In this document: positions 8,779-16,367 of the stretch, in pieces
Layout of the letters: each line of letters opens with the position of its first letter
Numbering within the stretch: the first letter of the stretch is position 1
NCBI GenBank assembly: GCA_002787175.1
Contig: PCWC01000066.1
Location: 1 to 29,799, forward strand
Source: Parcubacteria group bacterium CG11_big_fil_rev_8_21_14_0_20_39_22
GTDB taxonomy: Bacteria; Patescibacteriota; Minisyncoccia; Phycocordibacterales; GCA-002787175
Length of the DNA stretch: 29,799 nucleotides
Reading direction: 5' to 3'
Notes under the pieces: model-generated
Told to the model about the DNA's origin: nothing
What the model saw: only the letters and a program-made list of their open reading frames with translations
Database searches by the model: none
Made by a program: the position numbers and the translations under genes

Positions 8779-8863
8779 AGCCAATCTCCAATCTCACCAC
8801 GAGAGGCAGAAGATACACTTCGTGTCTCGTTTCGCATATACGATGAGATTGGAGATTGGCTCT
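8777..8863. repeat. 87-bp inverted-repeat element (A2, TAAGAG family)
   Basis: Perfect 20-bp inverted ends (8777-8796 and 8844-8863). The end sequences recur in element B at 11313 and its right edge, and the AGAGCC tip recurs in element C. It fills the space before the methyltransferase stop. The gap between comEC and the methyltransferase (8574-8889) holds only elements A1 and A2. Confidence 0.8.
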
Positions 8864-8889
8864 TAAATGGAAACTGAGGAGCAAATCCC

Positions 8890-9654
8890 TCATTGAGCTC
8901 GACGAGCTCCCACCACTTTAATCTCAAGCTGTCGCTCAACTCGACCTTCTTTAATAATATTTTCGAAGTGTTTTTTAAGGTCGGTAATAGCGTCTTCTTT
9001 CTTTTCATCTGCGACCATATTCCACACGCTCATTGTTTGGATATACCAGATCGCTTCCTCAGGGCTGAAATATTCAATGACAAAAAACGATTGATCCTGG
9101 GCGGAACAGAAACCGTTTTCATTCACTACCTTCGCAGGGTCGTATTCTTTCTTGATGTCCGGAATTTCCTGATTTATGAATCGCTTGAGAATCTCTTTGT
9201 TTCTTTTCTTGAAATCACCCGCCTCGTTTTTATTGATGACAAAAAACCATCCATTTGGTTTCAGCACTCTCCTTATTTCATCCAAAGCGATTTTGTTCGC
9301 AAACCAGTGAAAGGAGCTGAACGCGGTTATTGCATCAAAGGTGCCATCCTCAAACGGCTGTTTCTCCACTGGAGCGACCTTATACTTTATTTTGTACTTG
9401 TTGTCTGCTTTCGCCTGTCGTATCATTTGGTCATCTATATCAGTTCCGACAACTTTTGCTCCATTTTCTGATAGTTGTTCCGTAGCAATTCCAGTTCCGC
9501 AACCGATGTCCAAAATATATGGTTCCTCTTTCGCAATTTTATGAAGGATGTAATTCATAGCTTCACTGGGGAATTCTTTCCGAGCTTTGTCGTAGTTTTT
9601 GCTTAAATTACCGAAATCACCATATCCTTTTTTTATTCTAAGATTTTTAGTCAT
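8890..9654 (-). CDS. Class I SAM-dependent methyltransferase
   Basis: 254 aa. Motif I is ILDIGCGTGIATEQL (47-61), with the acidic end of strand 2 in VVGTDIDDQMI and a motif-IV-like ITAFSSFHWF. The helix DEIRRVLKPNGWFFVI is typical of the methyltransferase 11/25 group of small-molecule enzymes. The substrate cannot be read from sequence. It is divergent from the citryl-CoA-lyase-like gene, with 94 bp between the starts. TGATAGAAT lies 6 nt before the ATG and there is no Shine-Dalgarno, consistent with a leaderless mRNA. Confidence 0.85.
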   Translation of the reverse strand: MTKNLRIKKGYGDFGNLSKNYDKARKEFPSEAMNYILHKIAKEEPYILDIGCGTGIATEQLSENGAKVVGTDIDDQMIRQAKADNKYKIKYKVAPVEKQPFEDGTFDAITAFSSFHWFANKIALDEIRRVLKPNGWFFVINKNEAGDFKKRNKEILKRFINQEIPDIKKEYDPAKVVNENGFCSAQDQSFFVIEYFSPEEAIWYIQTMSVWNMVADEKKEDAITDLKKHFENIIKEGRVERQLEIKVVGARRAQ

Positions 9655-9660
9655 ACCGTC

Positions 9661-9669
9661 ATTCTATCA
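9661..9669 (-). promoter_or_regulatory. Extended -10 of the methyltransferase
   Basis: Minus-strand TGATAGAAT (five of six matches to TATAAT plus the TGn extension), then GACGGT and the ATG. Confidence 0.55.
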
Positions 9670-9683
9670 AGAATATGGGGTTG

Positions 9684-9713
9684 TTGACAATCAAGAGATA
9701 CTGGTGTTGTATT
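9684..9713 (+). promoter_or_regulatory. Promoter of the citryl-CoA-lyase/cytidylyltransferase operon
   Basis: Consensus TTGACA (9684-9689), then TTGTAT/TGTATT at 9707-9713 with 17-18 nt spacing. The predicted transcript start near 9720 rules out the longer reading frame beginning at 9599 and supports the ATG at 9749. Confidence 0.6.
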
Positions 9714-9748
9714 ACATCAGAAACGAAAATATAACTGAAAGATTCAAT

Positions 9749-10492
9749 ATGCCAAAACAAGTACCTTGGAAATCAAACATCACTGAAGTTGGTAAAAACA
9801 AACTTCTCACTCGAGGGGTAGACCAAGAAGAAATCATACGTCGCTTTAGCTACGAGGAAATGGTTTTCCTCTTACTCTTCGATCGAAGACCGAGTGAAGT
9901 TGAGGCAAACTTACTTCGCGCGGTTATTGTCTCGCATGTCAGTCATGGTGTCACTGGTCAGAGTACCATCGCAGTGCGTATGGGTGCGGATTGTCGCTCG
10001 CCATTTTTGAATTCGGCGGTAGGCGGTTTCCTCACAGGATCAGGAGAGTTCCATCAAGGCGCATTACAGAGATCGATGGAAATGCTTAAAGAAGCAGCCG
10101 AAGCCAGAAGTGTAGAGCAGTGGGTTCGAGAACGGTTGGATAATAAAAATACGTTCTATGGCTACGGCCACCGATTCCATTCAAAAGATCCGCGGGCAAT
10201 TGTCCTTATGAAATTATGCGACGAACATACTTACATTGGAAAGCATGTTCGTACCGCTCGAGATATTGAGTCAATCGTCGGTTCCGAGCGTGGCAGATAC
10301 ATGAACATCGAGGCCGCAGGCGGTTCAATTCTCCTTGACATTGGGTTTCCACCAGAAATTGCCTCTCTCATTATTCTTATCGGACGCGGACCTATGTACG
10401 CAGCGGTGTATATGGAACGTTTGCTTTCCGAGAGTAAGCCGTTCCAACGTCTTGCGGTACATGACATCGTTCCCGGAAAGGAGGAGAAATGA
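9749..10492 (+). CDS. Citrate-synthase-fold protein, citryl-CoA-lyase-like
   Basis: 247 aa from the ATG at 9749, much shorter than citrate synthases (about 370-430 aa) and similar in size to the citryl-CoA lyase module of ATP-citrate lyase. The family catalytic regions are GEFHQGALQ (His102) and YGYGHRFHSKDPRA (His141). The third catalytic position, usually Asp in NVD or NID, is Glu188 in MNIEAAGGSILLDIGFPPE. The family cleaves or forms citryl-CoA or related acyl-CoA adducts. The Asp-to-Glu change and the neighbour suggest a shifted substrate or role (inference). The stop overlaps the cytidylyltransferase start by 4 nt, so the pair is coupled. The longer frame from 9599 runs back through the promoter and into the divergent gene and is not used. 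Confidence 0.8.
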   Translation: MPKQVPWKSNITEVGKNKLLTRGVDQEEIIRRFSYEEMVFLLLFDRRPSEVEANLLRAVIVSHVSHGVTGQSTIAVRMGADCRSPFLNSAVGGFLTGSGEFHQGALQRSMEMLKEAAEARSVEQWVRERLDNKNTFYGYGHRFHSKDPRAIVLMKLCDEHTYIGKHVRTARDIESIVGSERGRYMNIEAAGGSILLDIGFPPEIASLIILIGRGPMYAAVYMERLLSESKPFQRLAVHDIVPGKEEK

Positions 10493-11196
10493 ATACATCA
10501 CAAGAAGTATGGGCAATCATTCCCACGCGTGGCGGTTCTACAGGCCTATCTGAGAAAAACATTCGTATGCTTGCCGGGAAGCCATTGTTGCATTACATGC
10601 TTGAAAAAGCAGTACAGGCAAGATCACTTAGCCGTATTGTTCTTACTACTGACAATGACGAAATTGAACTGGCAGCAAGACAGATCAGTGGAATTGACGT
10701 TTGGCGGCACGATCCTTCACTTTCGGTAGCAGGCCAACCATCGTTCGGTGTATTCCGATCAACGTATGAGAAGCTGGTACAGGAAGGTGGTATTGAGCCG
10801 AGAGCTGTGGTCCTTTTACGAGTGACTACTCCGCTATGCCTCGCATCAGACATTGATAATGCTGTCGGTTTACTGCTTGGAAATAATGTCAACGCTGAAT
10901 CGGTATTGTCTGTTGTGAAATCTAACGTGCATCCGAAACGGACGTATATGATGGACACCCAGGGTTTCTTACGTGCCCGCGAAGAAACTCCTGAATCTGA
11001 CTACCCTCTACCGAGGCAAGTGTTTGATGAAGTGTACATAAGAAACGGTGCCATATACGCGTCACTTCCCACTATTGTTCGCGAAGGTCGGCTCTGGGGA
11101 CCCAAAGTTATTGCGTATGTTATGCCGAAAGAGAGATCGATCAACATCAACGATGATGTCGATTTCATTCTCGCCGAAGCATTGATCCGACGCTGA
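10489..11196 (+). CDS. CMP-N-acetylneuraminate-type cytidylyltransferase
   Basis: 235-aa nucleotidyltransferase of the NeuA/KdsB fold, activating an acidic sugar with CTP. The N-terminal signature IIPTRGGSTGLSEKNIRMLAGKPLL (10-34) matches the CTP-binding RGGSKGLPRKNI motif of acylneuraminate enzymes. It also has LTTDNDEI, VVLLRVTTPLC and a C-terminal DDVDFILAE acidic motif. Shine-Dalgarno GGAGG lies inside the end of the upstream gene and the starts overlap (ATGA). No sialic acid synthase or glycosyltransferase is nearby, so the actual sugar (sialic, legionaminic, pseudaminic or another 3-deoxy acid) is unknown. Confidence 0.85.
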   Translation: MNTSQEVWAIIPTRGGSTGLSEKNIRMLAGKPLLHYMLEKAVQARSLSRIVLTTDNDEIELAARQISGIDVWRHDPSLSVAGQPSFGVFRSTYEKLVQEGGIEPRAVVLLRVTTPLCLASDIDNAVGLLLGNNVNAESVLSVVKSNVHPKRTYMMDTQGFLRAREETPESDYPLPRQVFDEVYIRNGAIYASLPTIVREGRLWGPKVIAYVMPKERSININDDVDFILAEALIRR

Positions 11197-11207
11197 AATA
11201 CAAATAG

Positions 11208-11245
11208 ACCCGCTCTACGTTCTAATCGTAGGCGGGTTTTTATTT
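11208..11245 (+). terminator. Terminator of the lyase-cytidylyltransferase operon
   Basis: Stem ACCCGCTCTACG pairs with CGTAGGCGGGT (one bulge) around a TTCTAAT loop and is followed by TTTTTATTTT. It begins 12 nt after the stop. Confidence 0.9.
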
Positions 11246-11312
11246 TGAAATCAAAAGTGAGATAGAGGATGGGTAGCCCGAAATTTACTTTTTCCACACA
11301 TTGCAACGATTC

Positions 11313-11543
11313 TAAGAGCCAATCTCCAACCTCATCGTATAAGAGCATATCCACCATCTAATGCATAGGCGAAATGTCCAAAATTCGCCCGCGAAAATTG
11401 GATAGTTTGAGTAGCCATTCGCCGCGGTAAATGGTGACGAAAAATAGACGGTTTTGCAGCCAAATTTTAACAAAATTACGTGACGAAGAGACTCGGAGTG
11501 TATATTCTATCTCTCGTGGTGAGACCGCAAACAGTCTCTTATA
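11313..11543. repeat. Inverted-repeat element B (TAAGAG family)
   Basis: The left end (11313-11342) matches one end of element A2 over about 29 of 30 bases. The right end (11512-11525, CTCTCGTGGTGAGA) matches the other end of A2, so A2 looks like an internally shortened copy. The outermost bases at the right form the TAAGAG that supplies the rnhA stop codon. There is no credible ORF inside. This element fills most of the gap between 11246 and 11538. Confidence 0.7.
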
Positions 11544-12276
11544 CATCCGACCATTGATTCTTTAGTAAATCAGCTTCTTGTTTTGAAAAAACTTTTTGAT
11601 ACTTCGCACCCCTCTTTCCCAGAACCTCCGCCTTGCACATATTCCAGTCTTTGTAGAATTTGAAATCGCCAGCAACCATAGAGACATAGCCGTAAGGTTT
11701 TTTGCTACTACTTTTTTTCTTTTTTGACACCTCCTTTACTGAATCGGACTTTAGAAATTTGCCACTTACAATATCGGGTATCGAATAATTTTCTATATCT
11801 CCCTCATATAATTTATCTTCTTTTAAATCGGCAAACGAAGTCGCAATTTTGTCTGCTCTTTCGTTTCCTTTTACTCCTATATGACCACCAACATAGTCGT
11901 ATGTTACTTCTAAATTATCTGAAACCCTCCGGAGTTCTTCCCACAGATCGCGATTTAAAACATCTTGCTTATTTTTTGTCTTCCAAGAATTTCTCTCCCA
12001 AGAATAAATCCAAGAAGTTATTCCATTTATAAGATAAGATGAATCGGTATAAATTATTACTTTCAAGTTGGATACTGGTGAAGATTTGAGATATGACAAT
12101 GCCGATATGGCAGCTTGGAGTTCCATACGATTGTTAGTAGTACTCTTATCGTACCCTCCAAGCTCTACAACTTCTCTACCTCCAAAAACTATTACAGCAG
12201 CCCATCCACCAGGACCGGGATTCTCCCGAGAAGACCCGTCGGTAAATATAATGACATCTTTTGTTGTGGTATTCAT
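11539..12276 (-). CDS. rnhA: Ribonuclease HI with extra C-terminal domain
   Basis: 245 aa from the ATG at 12276; a TTG at 12285 is a less likely start. It cleaves RNA in RNA:DNA hybrids. The N-terminal RNase H fold (about 5-150) shows all four acidic catalytic residues: Asp13 in FTDGSS, Glu52 in RMELQAA, Asp78 in YTDSSY and Asp142 in NERADKIA, plus His132 in GGHIGVKGN. A Lys/Ser-rich linker (about 187-200) leads to a C-terminal segment (YVSMVAGDFKFYKDW, GAKYQKVFSKQEAD) resembling the hybrid-binding/viroplasmin domain normally found at the N-terminus of RNase HI. The stop codon lies in the end of repeat element B. No Shine-Dalgarno is visible. Confidence 0.9.
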   Translation of the reverse strand: MNTTTKDVIIFTDGSSRENPGPGGWAAVIVFGGREVVELGGYDKSTTNNRMELQAAISALSYLKSSPVSNLKVIIYTDSSYLINGITSWIYSWERNSWKTKNKQDVLNRDLWEELRRVSDNLEVTYDYVGGHIGVKGNERADKIATSFADLKEDKLYEGDIENYSIPDIVSGKFLKSDSVKEVSKKKKSSSKKPYGYVSMVAGDFKFYKDWNMCKAEVLGKRGAKYQKVFSKQEADLLKNQWSDV

Positions 12277-12503
12277 GATAAGCAAGACTTAGGACACATA
12301 ACTTACAACTAACAACATACAACTTATAAAACAATAATTTTTAATTACCAATTTTTAATTTTATTAGGTGAATTAGGAATTAGATGAATTAGGTGAATTT
12401 TCTCTTCCTCTCTTTTCGTGTTACATGTTATACGCTACACGTTCTATGCTTTATGTTACACACTCCACGCTTTCCCTAAAAGCTAACAGCTACCAACTAA
12501 CAC
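12277..12503. other. Gap of low-complexity repeat text
   Basis: No gene. It holds degenerate repeats of the type ACTTACAACTAACAACATAC (about 12299-12330), ATTAGGTGAATTAGG units (12361-12400), and the left arm of the inverted repeat that brackets recJ-capA. Confidence 0.7.
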
Positions 12504-12507
12504 CTAT
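12388..12507. repeat. Left arm of inverted repeat bracketing recJ-capA
   Basis: About 115-120 bp including TCTCTTTTCGTGTTACATGT and TATACGCTACACGTTCTATG. The same text appears inverted at 15466-15583, with a few short indels. It reaches into the recJ stop codon. Confidence 0.8.
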
Positions 12508-14267
12508 TCTACTATATCCACAATCCTAAGTCGTAGCTCCGGAAAGTTTCGGAACATACTTTTTTCAAGATGAGCGGTTATACTTACCCTTTTCATTGCC
12601 GATAGTTCTTTTGAGTTTTTATTCTTAGGATTTCGGGTGTAGAAAAATTGTATTGCGTCGATTGGTTTACCACCTTCTCGTTTACAAACAAATTTCAGAT
12701 GATTCTTTTCTTTTCCGAAGTACTCTACCCTCAATAACTCGATATTTGAAAGTTCAAAAAGTGGCTTTGGATTTCCGACTCCGAAAGGACCCAATTTCTC
12801 TATCGTAGAGTATAGTTTCCAATCAGCTTCCTCCGGAGAAATGACCCCATGAATTAAGGCGGACGCATTCTCTTTTTTTTCTTCGTCTTTGTAAATCAAG
12901 TCGTGGGATTTGGAAAGTAAATCATTTAAAAAATGAACTTTTTCACTTGAAATTGAAAACCCTCCTGATTGCATATGACCTCCGTACTGAAGAAATGTAC
13001 CCTCAGGCGTACTACTTATGATTTTTAGTATATCAAAACCCTCTGGAGCTCGACAAGAACCTTTGAGCACCCCTTCTCCATCCCTACCCCATAAGAAAAC
13101 CGGCTTTTGACATTCTTCTGCAATGGATCCAGCGGCAAGCCCCAAGAGCGACGGCTTCCATTTTGGATTACCAAGCACGATGACAGGACTGTCCTTGATC
13201 TCTTCTCTCTCGGATATATGCCGTTTAATTTCTTTTACCATAGAGGCGACAACACCTTTGCGTTCGTTGTTAATTTCGTCGAGATGATTGGTATAATGCT
13301 CGGCCTCATCTTCGCTTTCAGTCGACAAAAGTAAAAAAGCATCTCGAGATACCCCCATTCTGGAGGCAGCATTTATCCGTGGAGATATTGTGAAACCGAT
13401 ATCATCTTCCGATAAATATCTTTGATTTACCTTTGTCTTTCTTAAGAGTTTCATTAGACCGACTCGGGGAGATTTACGCAAAACAAAAAGACCGTACTTT
13501 GCAAGCACTCTGTTTTCCCCAACAAGTGGAACCATATCGGAAAGTGTCGCAAGTCCAACCATATCAAGTAACCACTTCTCCCAACCTGGCTTTGGTATAT
13601 GTAGTTTAACGTTTAAATCATCCTCATCTTCTCTAAGCTTGAAAAGGACCCTTTCCATAAGTTTAAAAACGACCGCTGCACCGCAAAGCATTTTTTCAGG
13701 ATAAAGACATCCCGGTTGTTTGGGATTTACCACAATAGAATCATCAGGTAACGAACCACTAAGCTCGTGATGGTCTGTGACTATAACATCAATACCAAGC
13801 CCTCTGGCGTGGGATATCGCATCGAAAGAAGCGATACCGCAATCAATAGTTAAAAGTAAATTTGTACCATTTTTAGCAAGCTCATCGATGCCAGAGATAT
13901 TTAGACCGAAACCTTCATTATGCCTATGAGGTATGTATATTTCATAATTTGAAAACCCGACCTTTCTAAAGACATCGTTTACCAGTACTGCTCCCGGAAT
14001 ACCGTCGCTATCATAATCACTCCATATCGCGATATGTTCGTCGTCTTTTATAGCTTTAATCAAACGGTCCGCCGCCAAATCAGAATTTTTGAGCAATGCC
14101 GAATCGTGAGTATGAAGATCATAATCGGGATTTAGAAATACTTCTGCTTGGTCTTTTGATGTTATTTTATGACTATCTAAGACTTTTTTTATAAGAGGGT
14201 GGTAACTTTCGAGTTCCAGTGAGCTATTATCATCTATTTTTGTAGAGGTTTTCGAAATTGAAGACAT
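12504..14267 (-). CDS. recJ: Single-stranded-DNA-specific exonuclease RecJ
   Basis: 587-aa 5'-3' ssDNA exonuclease of the DHH superfamily, acting in RecF-pathway recombination and base excision or mismatch repair. Motif I is WSDYDSDG (84-89), then LLTIDCGI with Asp142, the DHH motif VIVTDHHEL (165-167), and the DHHA1 motif GGHMQSGGFSI. The C-terminal OB-like segment (about 475-585) is present, so the protein is full-length. It follows capA by 24 nt on the same strand, but a consensus extended -10 (TGCTATAAT) sits 6 nt before its ATG. The stop lies in the flanking repeat arm. Confidence 0.95.
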   Translation of the reverse strand: MSSISKTSTKIDDNSSLELESYHPLIKKVLDSHKITSKDQAEVFLNPDYDLHTHDSALLKNSDLAADRLIKAIKDDEHIAIWSDYDSDGIPGAVLVNDVFRKVGFSNYEIYIPHRHNEGFGLNISGIDELAKNGTNLLLTIDCGIASFDAISHARGLGIDVIVTDHHELSGSLPDDSIVVNPKQPGCLYPEKMLCGAAVVFKLMERVLFKLREDEDDLNVKLHIPKPGWEKWLLDMVGLATLSDMVPLVGENRVLAKYGLFVLRKSPRVGLMKLLRKTKVNQRYLSEDDIGFTISPRINAASRMGVSRDAFLLLSTESEDEAEHYTNHLDEINNERKGVVASMVKEIKRHISEREEIKDSPVIVLGNPKWKPSLLGLAAGSIAEECQKPVFLWGRDGEGVLKGSCRAPEGFDILKIISSTPEGTFLQYGGHMQSGGFSISSEKVHFLNDLLSKSHDLIYKDEEKKENASALIHGVISPEEADWKLYSTIEKLGPFGVGNPKPLFELSNIELLRVEYFGKEKNHLKFVCKREGGKPIDAIQFFYTRNPKNKNSKELSAMKRVSITAHLEKSMFRNFPELRLRIVDIVE

Positions 14268-14273
14268 CTGCTC

Positions 14274-14282
14274 ATTATAGCA
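14274..14282 (-). promoter_or_regulatory. Extended -10 of recJ
   Basis: Minus-strand TGCTATAAT (perfect -10 with TGn), followed by GAGCAG and the ATG. There is no good -35. The transcript would begin at or next to the start codon. Confidence 0.55.
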
Positions 14283-14291
14283 CGGGAAGAA

Positions 14292-15389
14292 TTATCGGCT
14301 TTCCTCTTTGAAATTGACCTGAAACATCTCATTTTGGACAGTGCGGCGAAGGCTTACATTGGTTATTTTCTTATCCATTATAATCGCTTCAAGAATCCCG
14401 CCCTCCATTGTCTCTTCAGAAAATGATTGATCAAATATGAAATTGCCGAGACTATAAGCAATATAGCCATCTTTGTATTGTATAACTGGTTGCAACACAT
14501 GAGGATGATGCCCGATTACAATATCGGCACCACTATCGATTGCAAACTTACTTATATCTTCTTGAAATTTATTAGGTAATGGCTCATATTCATAGCCATA
14601 GTGAAACGAAACCACCGTAATATCCGCTATAGCTTCGGCTTCTTCTATACTGTCTAAGAGCTCACTTTTCTCTATTATGGCTATTCCAGGATTATTATCT
14701 CCTGCTTTAATATGTTGACTAAATTCGCTCATTGCTATAAAAGCAACCATCGTACCGTCAGACAATGTTAAAACCTTCGGTCTGTATGCTCCTTTTCTAT
14801 CATAGCCGACACCGACAGATGTAATCCCAACCCGGTTTAATCTATCCAACGTATCGGTCAAAGCTTCGATACCCCAATCTCCTGCATGGTTATTGGCAAT
14901 CGACAAAACACTAAAATTTGAATCTCGTAGCTCCTCTGCGTTTTTTGGATTCATACGAAAAGAATAAATAGAACCATGATTACTGCCTTTATCGGATATC
15001 GGTCCTTCTAAATTTCCGAAAAGCAGATCGTAGCTTTGCATCTCGTCTCTTATATTTTCAAAAGGGAAACCGGTGTCCCCTTTTCCATATTTTTTGACCG
15101 AAAATTCAACTCCTCTGTCTAACATTATATCCCCGACAAAACCAATTTTTACCCCCCGGACCCGATTATATAAATCAAACCAATGACTTTCTGCATCTTG
15201 GATCATTTCCGGATTATAAACAGTGGCAATATTTACTTTCTTGCTTTCCGCTACGTTTAAAAAGCCCTGAGCGAAAGGGATAGAGGTATAGACAATAAGA
15301 AAAAGTAAGGCTATGTTGGCAAAGAATATAAGTTTTCGGACGTTAAACTTGTGCCCTTTTGGCAGTAGAGTGTGAGTAACTAACTTCAT
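14292..15389 (-). CDS. CapA/PgsA-type metallophosphatase, membrane-anchored
   Basis: 365 aa. One N-terminal membrane helix (about 20-40) places the rest outside the cytoplasmic membrane. The calcineurin-like CapA fold shows the conserved blocks KIGFVGDIMLDRGVE (81-95), GNLEGPISDKG, SIANNHAGDWG, VSFHYGYEYEPLP, IGHHPHVLQP and YSLGNFIFDQ. The family is linked to poly-gamma-glutamate capsule synthesis, but many members act on unknown cell-surface substrates and no capB or capC gene is nearby, so the role is open. It is probably co-transcribed with recJ at least in part. Confidence 0.88.
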   Translation of the reverse strand: MKLVTHTLLPKGHKFNVRKLIFFANIALLFLIVYTSIPFAQGFLNVAESKKVNIATVYNPEMIQDAESHWFDLYNRVRGVKIGFVGDIMLDRGVEFSVKKYGKGDTGFPFENIRDEMQSYDLLFGNLEGPISDKGSNHGSIYSFRMNPKNAEELRDSNFSVLSIANNHAGDWGIEALTDTLDRLNRVGITSVGVGYDRKGAYRPKVLTLSDGTMVAFIAMSEFSQHIKAGDNNPGIAIIEKSELLDSIEEAEAIADITVVSFHYGYEYEPLPNKFQEDISKFAIDSGADIVIGHHPHVLQPVIQYKDGYIAYSLGNFIFDQSFSEETMEGGILEAIIMDKKITNVSLRRTVQNEMFQVNFKEESR

Positions 15390-15465
15390 TCTTTTAGTTT
15401 AAGACGGAGGACGTTTTAATACAAGGAAGAAAATAAGTTTTAGCTTTCAGGTTTTATCTGTTAGG

Positions 15466-15583
15466 AAGAGGATAGGTGTTAGCTTATAGGTTTTAGCTTT
15501 TAGGGAAAACATGGAGCGTGTAACATAGAACGTGTAGCGTATAACATGTAACACGAAAAGAGAGGGGATAAAATTCACCTAAT
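15466..15583. repeat. Right arm of inverted repeat bracketing recJ-capA
   Basis: Reverse complement of 12388-12507 with scattered small differences; both arms read inward toward recJ-capA. They are separated by about 2.96 kb. Confidence 0.8.
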
Positions 15584-15824
15584 AAAATTTCAAATAATAA
15601 AGTAAGAAAAACAGAGTCCGTATTTTTAGGATTAGTCCGCCGTCACGGATTTGTAGATTGTCTCCATTCGGAAGATCTCCCGTAAGGGGAGAATTTCATT
15701 GGTAGATTAGGACATGTTCTTTCGTTTGGAAATTAAAAATCTAAAACTACGGCAACCTGGTTGCCTATGTTTTGATATTTTCCGTAAAATTTGAGGTTAG
15801 TAAGAGGCAGGAGTCGGCTGTGTT

Positions 15825-15850
15825 CCTCCGTAGCTTTAGCGGAAGGGAGG
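15825..15850. repeat. REP-like hairpin, copy 1
   Basis: CCTCC ... GGAGG stem enclosing the GTAGCTTTAGCGGAA loop, the complement of the TTCGCTAAAGCTAC core seen at 19146 and 24687. The stem bases differ but remain paired. Confidence 0.6.
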
Positions 15851-15962
15851 GGTTTATATGGCTTCCATATTTGAGGATTGAAAATTGAAAATTATCCTCT
15901 CGTGTTACACGCTACAAGTTACATGTTACATGCTTTTGCGTTACAAGTTACAAGTTCCACGA

Positions 15963-15968
15963 TATAAT
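15963..15968 (+). promoter_or_regulatory. -10 of the HIT gene
   Basis: Perfect TATAAT, 6 nt (TGAAAT) before the ATG at 15975. No TGn extension and no clear -35; the upstream region is GTTACA-repeat text. Confidence 0.5.
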
Positions 15969-15974
15969 TGAAAT

Positions 15975-16355
15975 ATGGATAATTGTATATTTTGCAAAAT
16001 AGTAAAGGGAGAGGTTCCATTGCATAAAGTCTATGAAGACGAGGATTTTTTGGCATTTCTCGATATTCACCCGCAGTCACCCGGACACACCCAAGTAATA
16101 CCAAAAAAGCACTACAGATGGGTCTGGGATTTACCGGAGGAAATGCTCGGAAAATATTTCAAATTGGTACAAAAAATAGCCCTATCACAAAGGAAAGCTT
16201 TCGATACGGACTGGATACTTAGTAAAACTGTCGGCGATGAGGTCCCCCACGCTCACATCTGGGTTTTCCCCAACGACAAAGTCAAAGGCGACAAAAAAGA
16301 TTTTGGGGGGAACGCGGAAAAAATAGTCGATAATCTGCAACAGGGCAACCTGTAA
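15975..16355 (+). CDS. HIT-family nucleotide-binding protein
   Basis: 126-aa histidine-triad protein, a family of nucleotide hydrolases and transferases acting on AMP-lysine, dinucleoside polyphosphates or similar. The N-terminus MDNCIFCKIVKGEVP has the CxxC pair (Cys4, Cys7) typical of zinc-binding HINT-like members. The HIT motif reads VPHAHIWVFP: His92 and the nucleophilic His94 are present, but the third His is Trp96. The mRNA appears leaderless. The gene converges on the RT gene with 12 bp between the stops and no terminator. Confidence 0.88.
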   Translation: MDNCIFCKIVKGEVPLHKVYEDEDFLAFLDIHPQSPGHTQVIPKKHYRWVWDLPEEMLGKYFKLVQKIALSQRKAFDTDWILSKTVGDEVPHAHIWVFPNDKVKGDKKDFGGNAEKIVDNLQQGNL

Positions 16356-16367
16356 CTTATGACTGAA

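Larger units (their letters stand above)
15390..15974. other. 585-bp gap of repeats and small hairpins
   Basis: No gene found. It contains the right arm of the recJ-capA inverted repeat, a CTCCCGTAAGGGGAG hairpin (about 15678), GGCAACCTGGTTGCC (about 15752), a REP-like hairpin (15825-15850), and another patch of GTTACAAGTTACATG text just before the HIT gene (15900-15955). Confidence 0.65.

Noticed and set aside
9599..9748. Longer start for the citryl-CoA-lyase-like gene
   Set aside because: It would run through the consensus promoter and into the divergent methyltransferase; family similarity starts after the ATG at 9749.
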